Assembly (NCBI RefSeq): GCF_034931125.1
Contig: NZ_JAYGHM010000034.1
Span: forward strand, 1 to 64,000
Reading direction: 5' to 3'
From: Rivularia sp034931125
Lineage (GTDB): Bacteria; Cyanobacteriota; Cyanobacteriia; Cyanobacteriales; Nostocaceae
Length of the DNA: 64,000 nt
A program made the position numbers and the translations under genes. Under the pieces are notes generated by a model that was not told where the DNA came from, made no database searches, and saw nothing but the letters and a program-made list of their open reading frames with translations. Positions 17,887 through 25,935 of the stretch are shown in pieces. Positions within the stretch are counted from its first letter, which is position 1; each line of letters starts with the position of its first letter.

Positions 17887-18522
17887 ATGGCTAATCGAGA
17901 TCCTAATCGCTTTTATCGGCGTCTACCTATCATTGTAGGTGGGCTAGGCGCTGTACTTTTGTTTATTAACCGTTTGCGATCGTCAGAATTAACTGATTCT
18001 CAAACTCGTGCTGATGTACTTGGTGTAATTTTAAGTGCAGTTTTAATCTTAACGGGTTTAATTTGGCAGCAGGTACAGCCGCGAACTCCCGATAGCGTAA
18101 AGCTTATAGGTGAAGAAGGCTTTTTTCTCGCTCCAGATTTGCCCTCAGATGTAAAAACAGAATTGGCTTGGGCATCTCATTTATTATTAACTAATACCGT
18201 AACTCGTTGCGTGGTAGTTTACTATCAAAACAAAGTTTTATTGCGTCGAGGAATTCTAGGAGAGAAATCAGTTGTTACACCAGGAGCAATATTAAAGCGA
18301 GTTTTAGAAAAATATCAGCCAGTTTATTTAGTAGATTTAAAAGTGTATCCCGGAAGAGTTGAATTTGATTATTTACCAAGTAATACTCAAGGTGTAATTT
18401 GTCAACCAATTGGTAAAGAAGGAGTCTTGATTTTAGGAGCGCACGCTCCACGCAGCTATACCAAACAAGACGAAAAATGGATCGCAGGAATTGCGGATAA
18501 ATTAGCTGTTACTTTAAATTAG
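17887..18522 (+). CDS. Cofactor assembly of complex C subunit B (CCB-type) protein
   Basis: A 211-aa protein with two N-terminal membrane segments (LPIIVGGLGAVLLFI, about 14-28, and VLGVILSAVLILTGLIW, about 44-60). A soluble domain follows (LAWASHLLLTNTVTRCVVVYY, LLRRGILGE, GQ/GKEGVLILGAHAPRSY). This matches the cyanobacterial and chloroplast CCB2/CCB4-like family, which helps attach haem c(i) to cytochrome b6 of the b6f complex in the thylakoid membrane. The assignment comes from overall pattern recognition. The next gene, DUF456, is 76 bp downstream on the same strand and could be co-transcribed. Confidence 0.7.
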   Translation: MANRDPNRFYRRLPIIVGGLGAVLLFINRLRSSELTDSQTRADVLGVILSAVLILTGLIWQQVQPRTPDSVKLIGEEGFFLAPDLPSDVKTELAWASHLLLTNTVTRCVVVYYQNKVLLRRGILGEKSVVTPGAILKRVLEKYQPVYLVDLKVYPGRVEFDYLPSNTQGVICQPIGKEGVLILGAHAPRSYTKQDEKWIAGIADKLAVTLN

Positions 18523-18598
18523 TTAGGAGTTAGGAGTTAGGAGTTAGGAGTTATCTGTTTTCCCATCTCTTTCATAATTAATAAAATAACTAAGAAAT

Positions 18599-19144
18599 AT
18601 GCAACTTATTTACGGGTTAATAATTGCTTTGATGATAGTGGGTATTATTGGTGCTGTGGTTCCTGGGATTCCGGGAACTAGTTTGATTTTAATTGGAATT
18701 ATTATTTGGGGATTTATTAAAGGTTCATTCGCTTCTATCAGCTTACCTTTGATTGTCACGGGAGTCGTTTTACTGTTGAGCATGGGGATTGATTTTTTTG
18801 CTGCATACTGGGGAGCGAAAAAAGCGGGTGCAAGTAAATGGGGACAAATTGGAGCGATGGTTGGATTAGCAGTAGCATTCTTTGGATTATTACCACCTTT
18901 TTTAGTTGTTGGGGGTCCTTTAATTGGTATTTTAGTTGCACCACTTTTAGGAGCAATCATTGGCGAATTAATTTACCGAAGGGATTTATTAATCGCAATT
19001 AAAGCCGGTTTAGGAATTGTTGTAGGTAGTTTAATTGGAAATATCATCCAAGGTTTTTTAGCTTTCGCAGCGGTTCTAGTTTTTGTTTTTACAACTTGGT
19101 CGCAAGTATTTGTAACAGGGCTTACGCAAAGCCCCCCTTTCTAA
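18599..19144 (+). CDS. DUF456 family membrane protein with repeat-encoded C-terminus
   Basis: A 181-aa, very hydrophobic protein with about five membrane segments (residues about 2-20, 25-45, 48-68, 85-115 and 135-165). The small-residue motif VVPGIPGTSLILIG and GAIIGELIYRRD fit DUF456, a family of bacterial glycine-zipper-like inner-membrane proteins of unknown function. The last residues (GLTQSPPF) and the stop codon come from a dispersed palindromic repeat that starts near 19118, so the native end has probably been replaced. It follows the CCB gene on the same strand. Confidence 0.75.
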   Translation: MQLIYGLIIALMIVGIIGAVVPGIPGTSLILIGIIIWGFIKGSFASISLPLIVTGVVLLLSMGIDFFAAYWGAKKAGASKWGQIGAMVGLAVAFFGLLPPFLVVGGPLIGILVAPLLGAIIGELIYRRDLLIAIKAGLGIVVGSLIGNIIQGFLAFAAVLVFVFTTWSQVFVTGLTQSPPF

Positions 19145-19165
19145 GGGGGGTTGGGGGGATCTTAA
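19118..19165. repeat. Double hairpin repeat at the 3' end of the DUF456 gene
   Basis: gggctt-acgca-aagccc (19118-19134) is followed by a ccccctt...aaggggg hairpin (about 19132-19150) and ttggggggat. The stop codon TAA (19142-19144) lies inside the second hairpin. It may act as a terminator as well as being a dispersed repeat. Confidence 0.6.
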
Positions 19166-19200
19166 CGACTGGGATACTTAATTTTATAAGTGATTCTTGG

Positions 19201-19243
19201 AAGCCCACACCATAATCTCTGATTTGGTGTGGGAGGATGTCAC
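19201..19243 (+). mobile_element. Orphan right end resembling IS200/IS605 (TnpB/omega-RNA 3' end)
   Basis: A 9-bp stem (cccacacca...tggtgtggg) closes a loop containing taatctctgattt and is followed directly by aggatgtcac. That arrangement, a hairpin followed by GGAGGATGTCA, is the pattern I associate with the right end and guide-RNA scaffold end of IS200/IS605-type TnpB elements in cyanobacteria. No tnpA or tnpB reading frame remains nearby, so this is a solo end or a short non-autonomous derivative. Confidence 0.5.
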
Positions 19244-19478
19244 TCAATTAATAACCATCATTTTTGCCTGTAAACATTCAATGAACTAGGGGCATAGAAT
19301 CAACTTCTATACCCCTATAAAATGTCACATTAAATCAAGAAATTCTATACAAAAAGCAATTTGATCTGAATTGGATATGTCCGTTTTGTATTCGCTACGG
19401 GTACATCCTGAATATCATAGATAGCTGATTAAAAAAGTTTGCAAAAAAGATTTACTATGTTTCGTTTATTAAGAGAGC

Positions 19479-20222
19479 CTATGCTAACTTTTTACGCTTC
19501 TTCACACCGAACATACCAGCTACTGCTAAAGCTCCAAGGCTAAAGGTTGCTGTGGGTTCGGGTACGGTTTTCACAATTTCGACTCCAGAAATGGTTACAC
19601 CATCACCTTTTCCTTTACCGTCAGTTTTGCCAAGCTGTAATACCAAAGAAGTTACATTTTTTAACGATAATGTTTGGGTATTACCATCAGCTCCTGCTAC
19701 CAACATTTTATCTGTAACTTTCTGTCCGTTAACTTCAAGAATTCCGCTAGAGCGAGCTGATTCTACATCAAAAAAGTCAATGGTAATTTCTTCCAATTCT
19801 CTTTCAAATTCAAATAAGAAACGACCTACTTCTAATTCACCTCCTTCAGATGCCACACCATCATCTTGGATAGCCGCAGCACGAAGCCAAAATTGTCCTA
19901 TACCTTCAGTTGTACCACCATCTGAAGTTCCGAATCGAATAAAACCATTACCGTAATCGTTTTCAGTTCCTTTACTATCAACAAATAATCTGCTGAGTCC
20001 GTAATTTACTTTCTGTCTCTTATCAGTGTCAAACTGCAAACTTGTAACGCTGAAACCAGAAGAACTTGTACTAATACACTGACTGGGGTCAAGACATCCA
20101 AGGTTGGTTGTTTTAATTTCACCTTCTTGTTGAGGTATGAGGCTAGCAGCATGAGCCGCAGGTGCAGCAGCGAAACCTAAACCCAAACCTAAAATTGCAG
20201 CAATAACGTTAAACTTTCTCAT
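19479..20222 (-). CDS. LEVG-type PEP-CTERM sorting domain protein, copy 1
   Basis: A 247-aa exported protein. The signal peptide is MRKFNVIAAILGLGLGFAAA, with probable cleavage after PAAHA. The mature start ASLIPQQEGEI is shared with the paralogue downstream. The middle carries the hallmark GGELEVGRFLFEFE and ITIDFFDVE. The C-terminus is a PEP-CTERM signal: VPEPT, a hydrophobic helix (FSLGALAVAGMFGV) and KKRKK. Such proteins are cut and sorted by exosortase to the cell surface or extracellular matrix. The function is unknown. With the gene at 20754 it forms a tandem pair, each with its own about 500-bp upstream region. Confidence 0.85.
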   Translation of the reverse strand: MRKFNVIAAILGLGLGFAAAPAAHAASLIPQQEGEIKTTNLGCLDPSQCISTSSSGFSVTSLQFDTDKRQKVNYGLSRLFVDSKGTENDYGNGFIRFGTSDGGTTEGIGQFWLRAAAIQDDGVASEGGELEVGRFLFEFERELEEITIDFFDVESARSSGILEVNGQKVTDKMLVAGADGNTQTLSLKNVTSLVLQLGKTDGKGKGDGVTISGVEIVKTVPEPTATFSLGALAVAGMFGVKKRKKLA

Positions 20223-20753
20223 GATTTCCCTTCTTCTCTTTGTTTAAGTGAGGAGGCAAGTAATTTGTTTTGTTGCCTCTTGACTAATCACTAAGTTAAT
20301 AGACCAATTGGCAAAAATGTAAGCCCTAGCGAGCAGAATTAACTTAAACTTTATTTTGAGACAAAAATCGAAAATTCGTCCGAAAAATTACTATATTTGG
20401 CTTGTAAATAATTACTACGATTGGGTTTAACTTACTATTTCTACCGAAAAAATACTAGATTTAATTGCTTTTTAGATGCTCTTCTTCAAATTACTAAATA
20501 TTCTTTCGGTAATAACTACGAAATTGCGTAATAATTCTCATGTTTTAAAAGTAAAAAAAAAGAGTAGCTAGATAACTTAACAAAAGAAAGTTAATTATCT
20601 ATCTACTCAATCAAAGTTTAAAGAGAAGGGAATTTTTTTAAATAATTAAAGATGCGATGGCTATGACATTTTTTATACCAGTATTTATTGAAATTATTTT
20701 AGTGGTGAGATGCGACCCTAAATCCGGTAAGTAAGAGTAAATCATTACATGAC
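20223..20753. other. Intergenic region between the two PEP-CTERM genes
   Basis: 531 bp of strongly AT-rich sequence with homopolymer runs (aaaaaaaaaga near 20553). No gene or repeat family was recognised. It must hold the promoter of copy 1. Confidence 0.35.
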
Positions 20754-21563
20754 TTACGCTTTTTGGGAAGTTCCTTTGCGACGCTTTAAGGTAAGTACTC
20801 CAGCAACTGCTAGAGCGCTCAAGCCGATGACGTTTTCTGATTCAGGTACACTCACTTGTAGTGAAACACCATCACCAGTTTTACGGAAATTGCTGTTAGG
20901 ACCGGGCTTACCAAGCTGAACTTGAAAGCTTTTAACATCTTTCAAAACTAAGGTTTGGATGTTACTGTCCTTGCCTCCTTCTAATAGTAAATTTTGTATA
21001 TCTACAACATCTTCGCCGTTGACTTTTTGGATAATCCCACTGAATTCACTATCTTCTATATCAAAGAAGTCTAGTCTGACTTCACTAACGGTGTTCTGCA
21101 ACACGAACTCGAACAGACCAACTTCCAACTGTCCGTTTTCAAAAGCAACAAGATTGCCATTTTCATCGAGGATATTAGCTTGAGGACGAAGCCAATATTC
21201 GTTCTTATCTGGATTAGTTCCTGCATCCTTAGTGCTATTGCCTTTGAAGGTGATTCCAAACCCATAATCGTTTGGAGTGCTTCTATCATCAACAAACAAG
21301 CGGCTTTTTCCAAACTGTGGGGCATTTGGATGGTTAGCATTAATGTTAAAGTCCAAACTTTTAACTGTGTAACCAAATGGTGTTGTATCTATACAACTGC
21401 CAGTGATACAAGAAACATCGCTATCGGGGTTAGTAAGCTGAATTTCACCTTCTTGTTGAGGAACCAACGAAGCCGCTTTTGCTTCTGAAATAGATGCAGT
21501 AGCAATACCTAAACCGAGGGTAGAAATTGCCAGGGTTTTTACTAACTTGTTGAAGCTTTTCAT
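20754..21563 (-). CDS. LEVG-type PEP-CTERM protein, copy 2, with VPES instead of VPEP
   Basis: A 269-aa paralogue of the neighbouring gene. Signal peptide MKSFNKLVKTLAISTLGLGI, mature start ASLVPQQEGEI, GQLEVGLFEFVL and VRLDFFDIED. The C-terminal sorting region begins VPESENVIGLSALAVAGVL and ends LKRRKGTSQKA, so the second Pro of the PEP motif is Ser. The tail after the basic cluster is also longer than usual. Exosortase recognition may therefore be altered. The similarity over the whole length shows a gene duplication. Regulation cannot be seen; 1.3 kb of repeat-rich non-coding DNA lies upstream. Confidence 0.83.
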   Translation of the reverse strand: MKSFNKLVKTLAISTLGLGIATASISEAKAASLVPQQEGEIQLTNPDSDVSCITGSCIDTTPFGYTVKSLDFNINANHPNAPQFGKSRLFVDDRSTPNDYGFGITFKGNSTKDAGTNPDKNEYWLRPQANILDENGNLVAFENGQLEVGLFEFVLQNTVSEVRLDFFDIEDSEFSGIIQKVNGEDVVDIQNLLLEGGKDSNIQTLVLKDVKSFQVQLGKPGPNSNFRKTGDGVSLQVSVPESENVIGLSALAVAGVLTLKRRKGTSQKA

Positions 21564-22078
21564 TTTTATTTCTCCAGAAAATACTGATTTGTTAAAGTGT
21601 CTCTCGGATACTTAGTTTGTGTGTTTCCTCGTATCCATATTTGTATAGTATTTCGGTGTAAGTGAATATGTCATCCCTTATCTCTAGGATTTATGACAAC
21701 TTAATCTTGGGAATAAATTAAGGTAAACTACTTAGCTGCATGAGTATATAGAATACATCATCTTGCGTAACTGTTGCGGTCTAAATAGTTATTTATAAGT
21801 TAGTAATTCTGATACTTTGTTAAAGTTTATAGATGTTTAGAGCAGAACTTTATAAAGAGTTAAAGATTGGCGAATTTCTCGTAGTTTAATAGCTCTAATT
21901 TCTGCAAAAAAGGTCATGGGAGTTCGCTGGTGTAACAAGTAAAAAAACAGGAATTTTCCGGATAAAGTTAACTGATGATTTCCTTACAACTGCTTTTTTC
22001 TACGATTATTAGGCCAAATTGTTCTTCTAAGTAAGTAACTGAAGCTCCCTTCGGTGCGGAAACTACGTGACAATTACC
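21564..22078. other. Intergenic region upstream of the PEP-CTERM gene
   Basis: About 515 bp, AT-rich, no gene seen. The promoter for the minus-strand PEP-CTERM gene should be near the left end, but no clear boxes are assigned. Confidence 0.35.
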
Positions 22079-22364
22079 TATATAGCGGTTTTCAGTTGAA
22101 TAGAATACAAAATTGACCTCACCCCCTTCCCCTCTCCTTAGTAAGGGTGAGGTTTCAGAGTGTATTACACTAGGCTGTTGACTCTGTAGTTTTTTTGGGC
22201 TAAAAGTTCATACAGTTTTTGTGTCGGCTTTTGACGGTCGGCAGAGCCGACTGTCATGGGTTCCCAGCCGGAGGCTGGGAACCAGTTAATGCATGAGCCA
22301 AAAACGGGTAAATTCTATCAAAGTCAACACCCTAGTATTACACCCAAACAAAAACCGCTATATA
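22079..22364. mobile_element. MITE-like element with 14-bp terminal inverted repeats
   Basis: The perfect termini are tatatagcggtttt (22079-22092) and aaaaccgctatata (22351-22364). A second inverted pair lies inside: 22160-22183 (gtgtattacactaggctg...) against 22322-22343 (agtcaacaccctagtatt...). The centre holds two hairpins, gtcggc-aga-gccgac and ggttcccagcc-gga-ggctgggaacc. There is no coding capacity. TA dinucleotides at both borders would fit an IS630/Tc1-type non-autonomous element, but a unique target duplication cannot be resolved because the ends are themselves TATATA. A partial copy lies at 12242. Confidence 0.6.
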
Positions 22365-22908
22365 TAGGAATCCGTTTTGATTTCTGAAACGTAGATATCG
22401 TAGGGGAGGCAAATTGCGATGTGGATTTTCCTCCCGCAATATTGTCGTTACGTGATGGCTTCAGATCAAAAGGTGCGTTACGCTCGATTTGGTAATCCAA
22501 GATTTGTAGTGCGAGCGTCCCGCTCGCTAGCTAATAGGTAGAGCTAATAGGTAGCAAGCGTCTCGATGCTCGTTACTTAGCAGCAAGCTTCTAGCTTGTC
22601 CTTACGGACACGCTACTTGTTGACCGCACTACCACGACCCATTCAGCTTCATATTCAACACACAAATAACCTCTACCAGGCGCTAAGTTAGGTAATTAGG
22701 TGATAAAAATACAGTAATTACTCAATGTCACAAGCATTATCTTGGTGCGCGACACGAAAAGCTGATTATTACGTTAAAAATGAGTCAAAGTGTCACAGCA
22801 CCTACAAGAAAATATGCCAGCGTAAGTCCTAAAATAAATTATGCGAGGTGAAGGGGAAAGCAAAATTTCCTTTAACCGTTTTTTATGACCAATGTCCTAC
22901 GTGAAAAA
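22365..22908. repeat. Repeat-rich spacer with several short hairpins
   Basis: It contains gcgagcgtcccgctcgc (22511-22527), a duplicated agctaataggta, a gcaagcttctagcttg hairpin near 22584, and gtccttacggacac (22600-22613). It looks like accumulated small repeats, with no gene. Confidence 0.55.
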
Positions 22909-23667
22909 CTAAAACCATCCTTCTTGTTCGAGAGTTTCGATTAATTGAATTCCACGGGGGTCTCCGACTCTTAACAGCGCGGCTCTAGTATCTTCACGCA
23001 CTCCTAAATCTTCATCTTCTGCGAAAACTTGAATCAAAGCATCGATCGCAGTCGCGTAAACAATATTATTCGGTAGTTCGCGGCATAATTGTCCAATCGT
23101 CCAAGCGCAATTACTTCGTACTGCTGGCATTGAGTCATTTACCAAGCCTTCAATCAAAGGTGGAATAGCACCTACAACAGCTTCATAACTGACTTTTGCC
23201 ATCTGTGCCAAAGAACTAGCAGCCCACAATCGCACGGCGGAAATATCGGTTCTTAAAGCATCAGCTAAAGGGGCTAGACAGCGAATGTCTCGGCAATTAC
23301 CTAATGCCCAAACTACACCTTTTCGCACATAACCGTTCCAATCTCGATTCAATTGATTAATTAAAGGTTCAACAGCATCCGGGCTGGGATTGCGTCCTAT
23401 ACCATATGCTGCGCTCACTCGCACCAAAGGACAAGTATCTGTCAATAAGCCAATCAAATGAGGAATAGCCCGAGCATCCTCTATATCACAAAAAGCACGA
23501 GCCGCCAGCATTCTCTGCTGTGGCTGGGGATTTTCAAGCAGCGCTAACATTGCTTCCGGATTCGGTTTTGCCGCTTCTGACTCAGCACTCAGCGGCTCCA
23601 TCTTATCTAGAGGGCTTTCTAGTTCCGCTTCGACATCAAGTAGGTAAGTGTCATCTGCATCATACAT
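22909..23667 (-). CDS. HEAT-repeat domain protein
   Basis: About 252 aa from the ATG at 23667 (MYDADDTYLLDVEAELE). The 8 codons upstream to 23691 read through STRR-like ggtaatt sequence and are probably not translated. After an acidic N-terminal region (to about 35) there are five to six HEAT/PBS-lyase-type helical repeats, such as RMLAARAFCDIEDARAIPHLIGLL, VRVSAAYGIGRNPSPDAVEPLI, VRKGVVWALGNCRD and VRLWAASSLAQMA. These bind proteins. In cyanobacteria related proteins include phycobilin lyases (CpcE/NblB-like), but this one lacks a distinguishing feature, so a scaffold role is the safe statement. An assembly gap lies just upstream. Confidence 0.8.
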   Translation of the reverse strand: MYDADDTYLLDVEAELESPLDKMEPLSAESEAAKPNPEAMLALLENPQPQQRMLAARAFCDIEDARAIPHLIGLLTDTCPLVRVSAAYGIGRNPSPDAVEPLINQLNRDWNGYVRKGVVWALGNCRDIRCLAPLADALRTDISAVRLWAASSLAQMAKVSYEAVVGAIPPLIEGLVNDSMPAVRSNCAWTIGQLCRELPNNIVYATAIDALIQVFAEDEDLGVREDTRAALLRVGDPRGIQLIETLEQEGWF

Positions 23668-23720
23668 AAATTCTAAATTACCATTTACCATTACCTTTGG
23701 GAAGAGGGAGCAAAAAGTGA

Positions 23721-23903
23721 NNNNNNNNNNNNNNNNNNNNNNNNNNNNNNNNNNNNNNNNNNNNNNNNNNNNNNNNNNNNNNNNNNNNNNNNNNNNNNNN
23801 NNNNNNNNNNNNNNNNNNNNNNNNNNNNNNNNNNNNNNNNNNNNNNNNNNNNNNNNNNNNNNNNNNNNNNNNNNNNNNNNNNNNNNNNNNNNNNNNNNNN
23901 NNN
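23721..23903. other. Assembly gap (N run)
   Basis: 183 undetermined bases next to STRR sequence (gttaggagtt directly after the gap). Confidence 0.95.
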
Positions 23904-23929
23904 GTTAGGAGTTGTGAAAGAGTTATTAA

Positions 23930-23985
23930 TAAGTACTAACGCAAAATTATTTATATAATTACTCGTGAGTTATATAAACCTTCCC
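23930..23985 (+). repeat. 56-bp dispersed repeat, copy A
   Basis: It begins taagtactaacgcaaaatta and ends tatataaaccttccc. The segment at 41926-41981 is its reverse complement with one mismatch by eye. AT-rich, it contains ttatataa at two places around actcgtgag. No coding potential. STRR (ccaatta)n follows at 23985-24010. Confidence 0.8.
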
Positions 23986-24041
23986 AATTACCAATTACCA
24001 ATTACCAATTCCCTATTCCCTAATTAATAATTGATAACTTT

Positions 24042-24596
24042 TCACTGTAAAGGCTTGACCATCCATAAGGATTGGGCTTGATACCCCAGTTGATTATAGA
24101 GATTGAGTGCGGGGGTGTTTGACTGAAAAACTTGGAGCGCGATTTGAATGTCTCCTCGGTTTTTAGCCCAGTTTTCGGCGTACTGCATTAAAGCTGTACC
24201 GATACCTTTTCGCCGATGTTCGGGAACAACGTAAAGAAGAAATATGTGTGCGTGACGCAATCCGGTAATTTGATTGATCGCGTTTCCCATCCATAAGCAA
24301 CCAATTGGACGGCTGGGGAAAATATCTTTTATTTCTATTTGTTTTTTTTCTACTGAATGTTCTACCCACCATAAGGGGGTGTCTGAAGAAAGATATTGCT
24401 CGACTGTTTGCGATAAATGTGAAAAATCTTGTCGCGGAAACATATCTTGGTAGGTGCGCTGCATGAATTTTATCAGCAGCGCTCTATCTAAAGTTGAGCC
24501 TGAACGAACTGTGTAATCCGGTAGTAATTCAGCCACTTTAAGCGTTGTCAGCGAATCTAGGAAAGGAAATTGAAGATACAAATTGTGCTGCACCAT
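24042..24596 (-). CDS. GNAT family N-acetyltransferase
   Basis: A 184-aa acyl-CoA dependent acetyltransferase. The acetyl-CoA binding loop VVPEHRRKGIGTALMQYAE (Q/RxxGxG/A pattern) is in the C-terminal half, followed by ALQVFQSNTPALNLYNQLGY, the typical last strand and helix. The substrate is unknown. The ATG at 24596 makes the gene overlap the upstream small membrane-protein gene by 59 nt in another frame. The GNAT core seems to begin near YTVRSGSTLDRALLIKFM, so a later non-ATG start is possible and the overlap may be smaller than shown. Confidence 0.82.
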   Translation of the reverse strand: MVQHNLYLQFPFLDSLTTLKVAELLPDYTVRSGSTLDRALLIKFMQRTYQDMFPRQDFSHLSQTVEQYLSSDTPLWWVEHSVEKKQIEIKDIFPSRPIGCLWMGNAINQITGLRHAHIFLLYVVPEHRRKGIGTALMQYAENWAKNRGDIQIALQVFQSNTPALNLYNQLGYQAQSLWMVKPLQ

Positions 24597-24750
24597 TTTC
24601 CCATTCTAGACTAGAAATTCCTTGTTCTTCGATGGGTGCAGGAGCAGCCATATCTGAAGGTAAAAATATCCGAGCGCTAACTGCTACTAACGCTAGAGTG
24701 AAAATTAGTACCGCAATTAACGGGGCGATGTATTGACGTATTATTGCCAT
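24538..24750 (-). CDS. Small single-pass membrane protein, 70 aa
   Basis: A 70-aa protein. After MAIIRQYIAP comes one hydrophobic segment (LIAVLIFTLALVAVSARIFL, about 10-30), then a Pro/Ala-rich stretch (PSDMAAPAPIEEQ) and a short tail. The N-terminus is basic-hydrophobic as in a membrane anchor or uncleaved signal. Its last 59 nt overlap the start of the GNAT gene on the same strand, so the two are probably co-transcribed. No family was recognised; the clean membrane topology favours a real gene. Confidence 0.55.
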   Translation of the reverse strand: MAIIRQYIAPLIAVLIFTLALVAVSARIFLPSDMAAPAPIEEQGISSLEWENGAAQFVSSISFPRFADNA

Positions 24751-24877
24751 ATGTAGATGTTTTGGTAATGGAAGTGAGGGAATTATTAGTTTATTTTAAC
24801 CAACTTTGGGGGTTAAAGTCCCCTGCTTCTACAAGCAGCACGTTTTGCGTCGAGGTAAAATCCCCGTTGCAAAACTT

Positions 24878-24975
24878 AATTACGAATTACGAATTACCTT
24901 CACCTTTCTGTGTTCCCGTTCACCGCAAGGTGTCCCGTAGGGAAGGGTATTACGAATTACGAATTACGAATTATT
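24878..24975. repeat. STRR (acgaatt)n plus caccgcaaggtg hairpin module
   Basis: Heptamers acgaatt flank on both sides a hairpin module, gttcaccgcaaggtgtcccg followed by tagggaaggg. The same module recurs at 55475-55505. It touches the stop of the next minus-strand gene. Confidence 0.65.
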
Positions 24976-25377
24976 TTAACGCCCTCTGTCACGATCCAAG
25001 TCAGCGATCGCCCTTTGCCAATACCAATCTTCTGACATTCCGGGATGATTTTGTTTAAGTTGCTCAACTAAACGTTTTGCTGTTGCTGCATCCCCTACTT
25101 TCGCAAACAGTTGACTTTGTAAATCTACATCTCGGTGTGGTTCTTCTGTCGGGTATGCTGGTTGTGTTGACCACGAGCGCGATTGACGCTTTTTTAATTC
25201 CCAAAATAAAACAAAATATAGAGTGCCAAAGATAATAATTAAACTGAGGGTTCCCAGAAAAGTTACCAAATTCACCATTAAGAAGCCCAAAATTAATTGA
25301 GAAAGCACATAGCCAAGTATAACCCCCGTCATCATCATAATGACTATGGATATAATAACCACGAATTCTTGCCCCAT
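24976..25377 (-). CDS. Hypothetical membrane protein, 133 aa
   Basis: Two N-terminal membrane segments (VVIISIVIMMMTGVILGYVL, about 5-25, and FLGTLSLIIIFGTLYFVLFW, about 40-59) precede a soluble tail. The tail (DLQSQLFAKVGDAATAKRLVEQLKQNHPGMSEDWYWQRAIADLDRDRGR) looks like a helical hairpin with Trp and Tyr. I do not recognise a named family, but the tail pattern (length-matched helices, conserved-looking PGMSEDWYW) suggests a real cyanobacterial protein. The gene is alone; STRR DNA lies at its 3' end. Confidence 0.6.
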   Translation of the reverse strand: MGQEFVVIISIVIMMMTGVILGYVLSQLILGFLMVNLVTFLGTLSLIIIFGTLYFVLFWELKKRQSRSWSTQPAYPTEEPHRDVDLQSQLFAKVGDAATAKRLVEQLKQNHPGMSEDWYWQRAIADLDRDRGR

Positions 25378-25616
25378 AGATCTATTTCCTTATATAAAGT
25401 CTTGTTTTTTCAAGAAATAGGAATTCTTGCTTCCAAGGGACAAACACGCTGCAAGCCGGAATACAGTTTAGAAGCAGTAGTTAACGGGTATCAAGCTACG
25501 AGTTAGATTGAGGCTTGCGATCGCACAACGTATTACAATCCCAACCGCCCATAGCTTTTAATATTTAATAAAATTCAAATAAAAATAGTACGCTATACTC
25601 ACTACTTACAAAGCAA

Positions 25617-25865
25617 TTGATACTGATTATACTCAAAAATTATTCTTTAGCCAGCGTGCCGAAAATGGTTGCAAGTAACCCTATATCGTTCTTAATTCTA
25701 CATCTCGTTTTTGGTAAACGCAGTTTGCAGTCAAAAGAGCTTAGACATATTTGTTACCAAAGCATCGACCAATTTGTAAAGGACTATCAATACAAAAACT
25801 GGTTAAATCTATTAGTCGATGCTCGCACCCCGGCATTAGAAAAATTTTATTCGATCAAAACATGA
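25617..25865 (+). CDS. Possible small protein of unknown function (or remnant)
   Basis: An 82-codon frame with a TTG start; an ATG at 25665 would give 66 aa beginning MVASNPISFLILH. The second half (RHICYQSIDQFVKDYQYKNWLNLLVDARTPALEKFY) looks protein-like, with evenly spaced hydrophobics. There is no clear ribosome-binding site and no recognised domain. It could be the C-terminal remnant of a larger gene. It points toward the phosphorothioation island with 70 bp between stops. Confidence 0.3.
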   Translation: MILIILKNYSLASVPKMVASNPISFLILHLVFGKRSLQSKELRHICYQSIDQFVKDYQYKNWLNLLVDARTPALEKFYSIKT

Positions 25866-25935
25866 ACGACATTCTGGCATAGTTGTATTTTATTGTTATG
25901 CCAAAACGCCGAATTTAGGACAAATCAATTACCCA

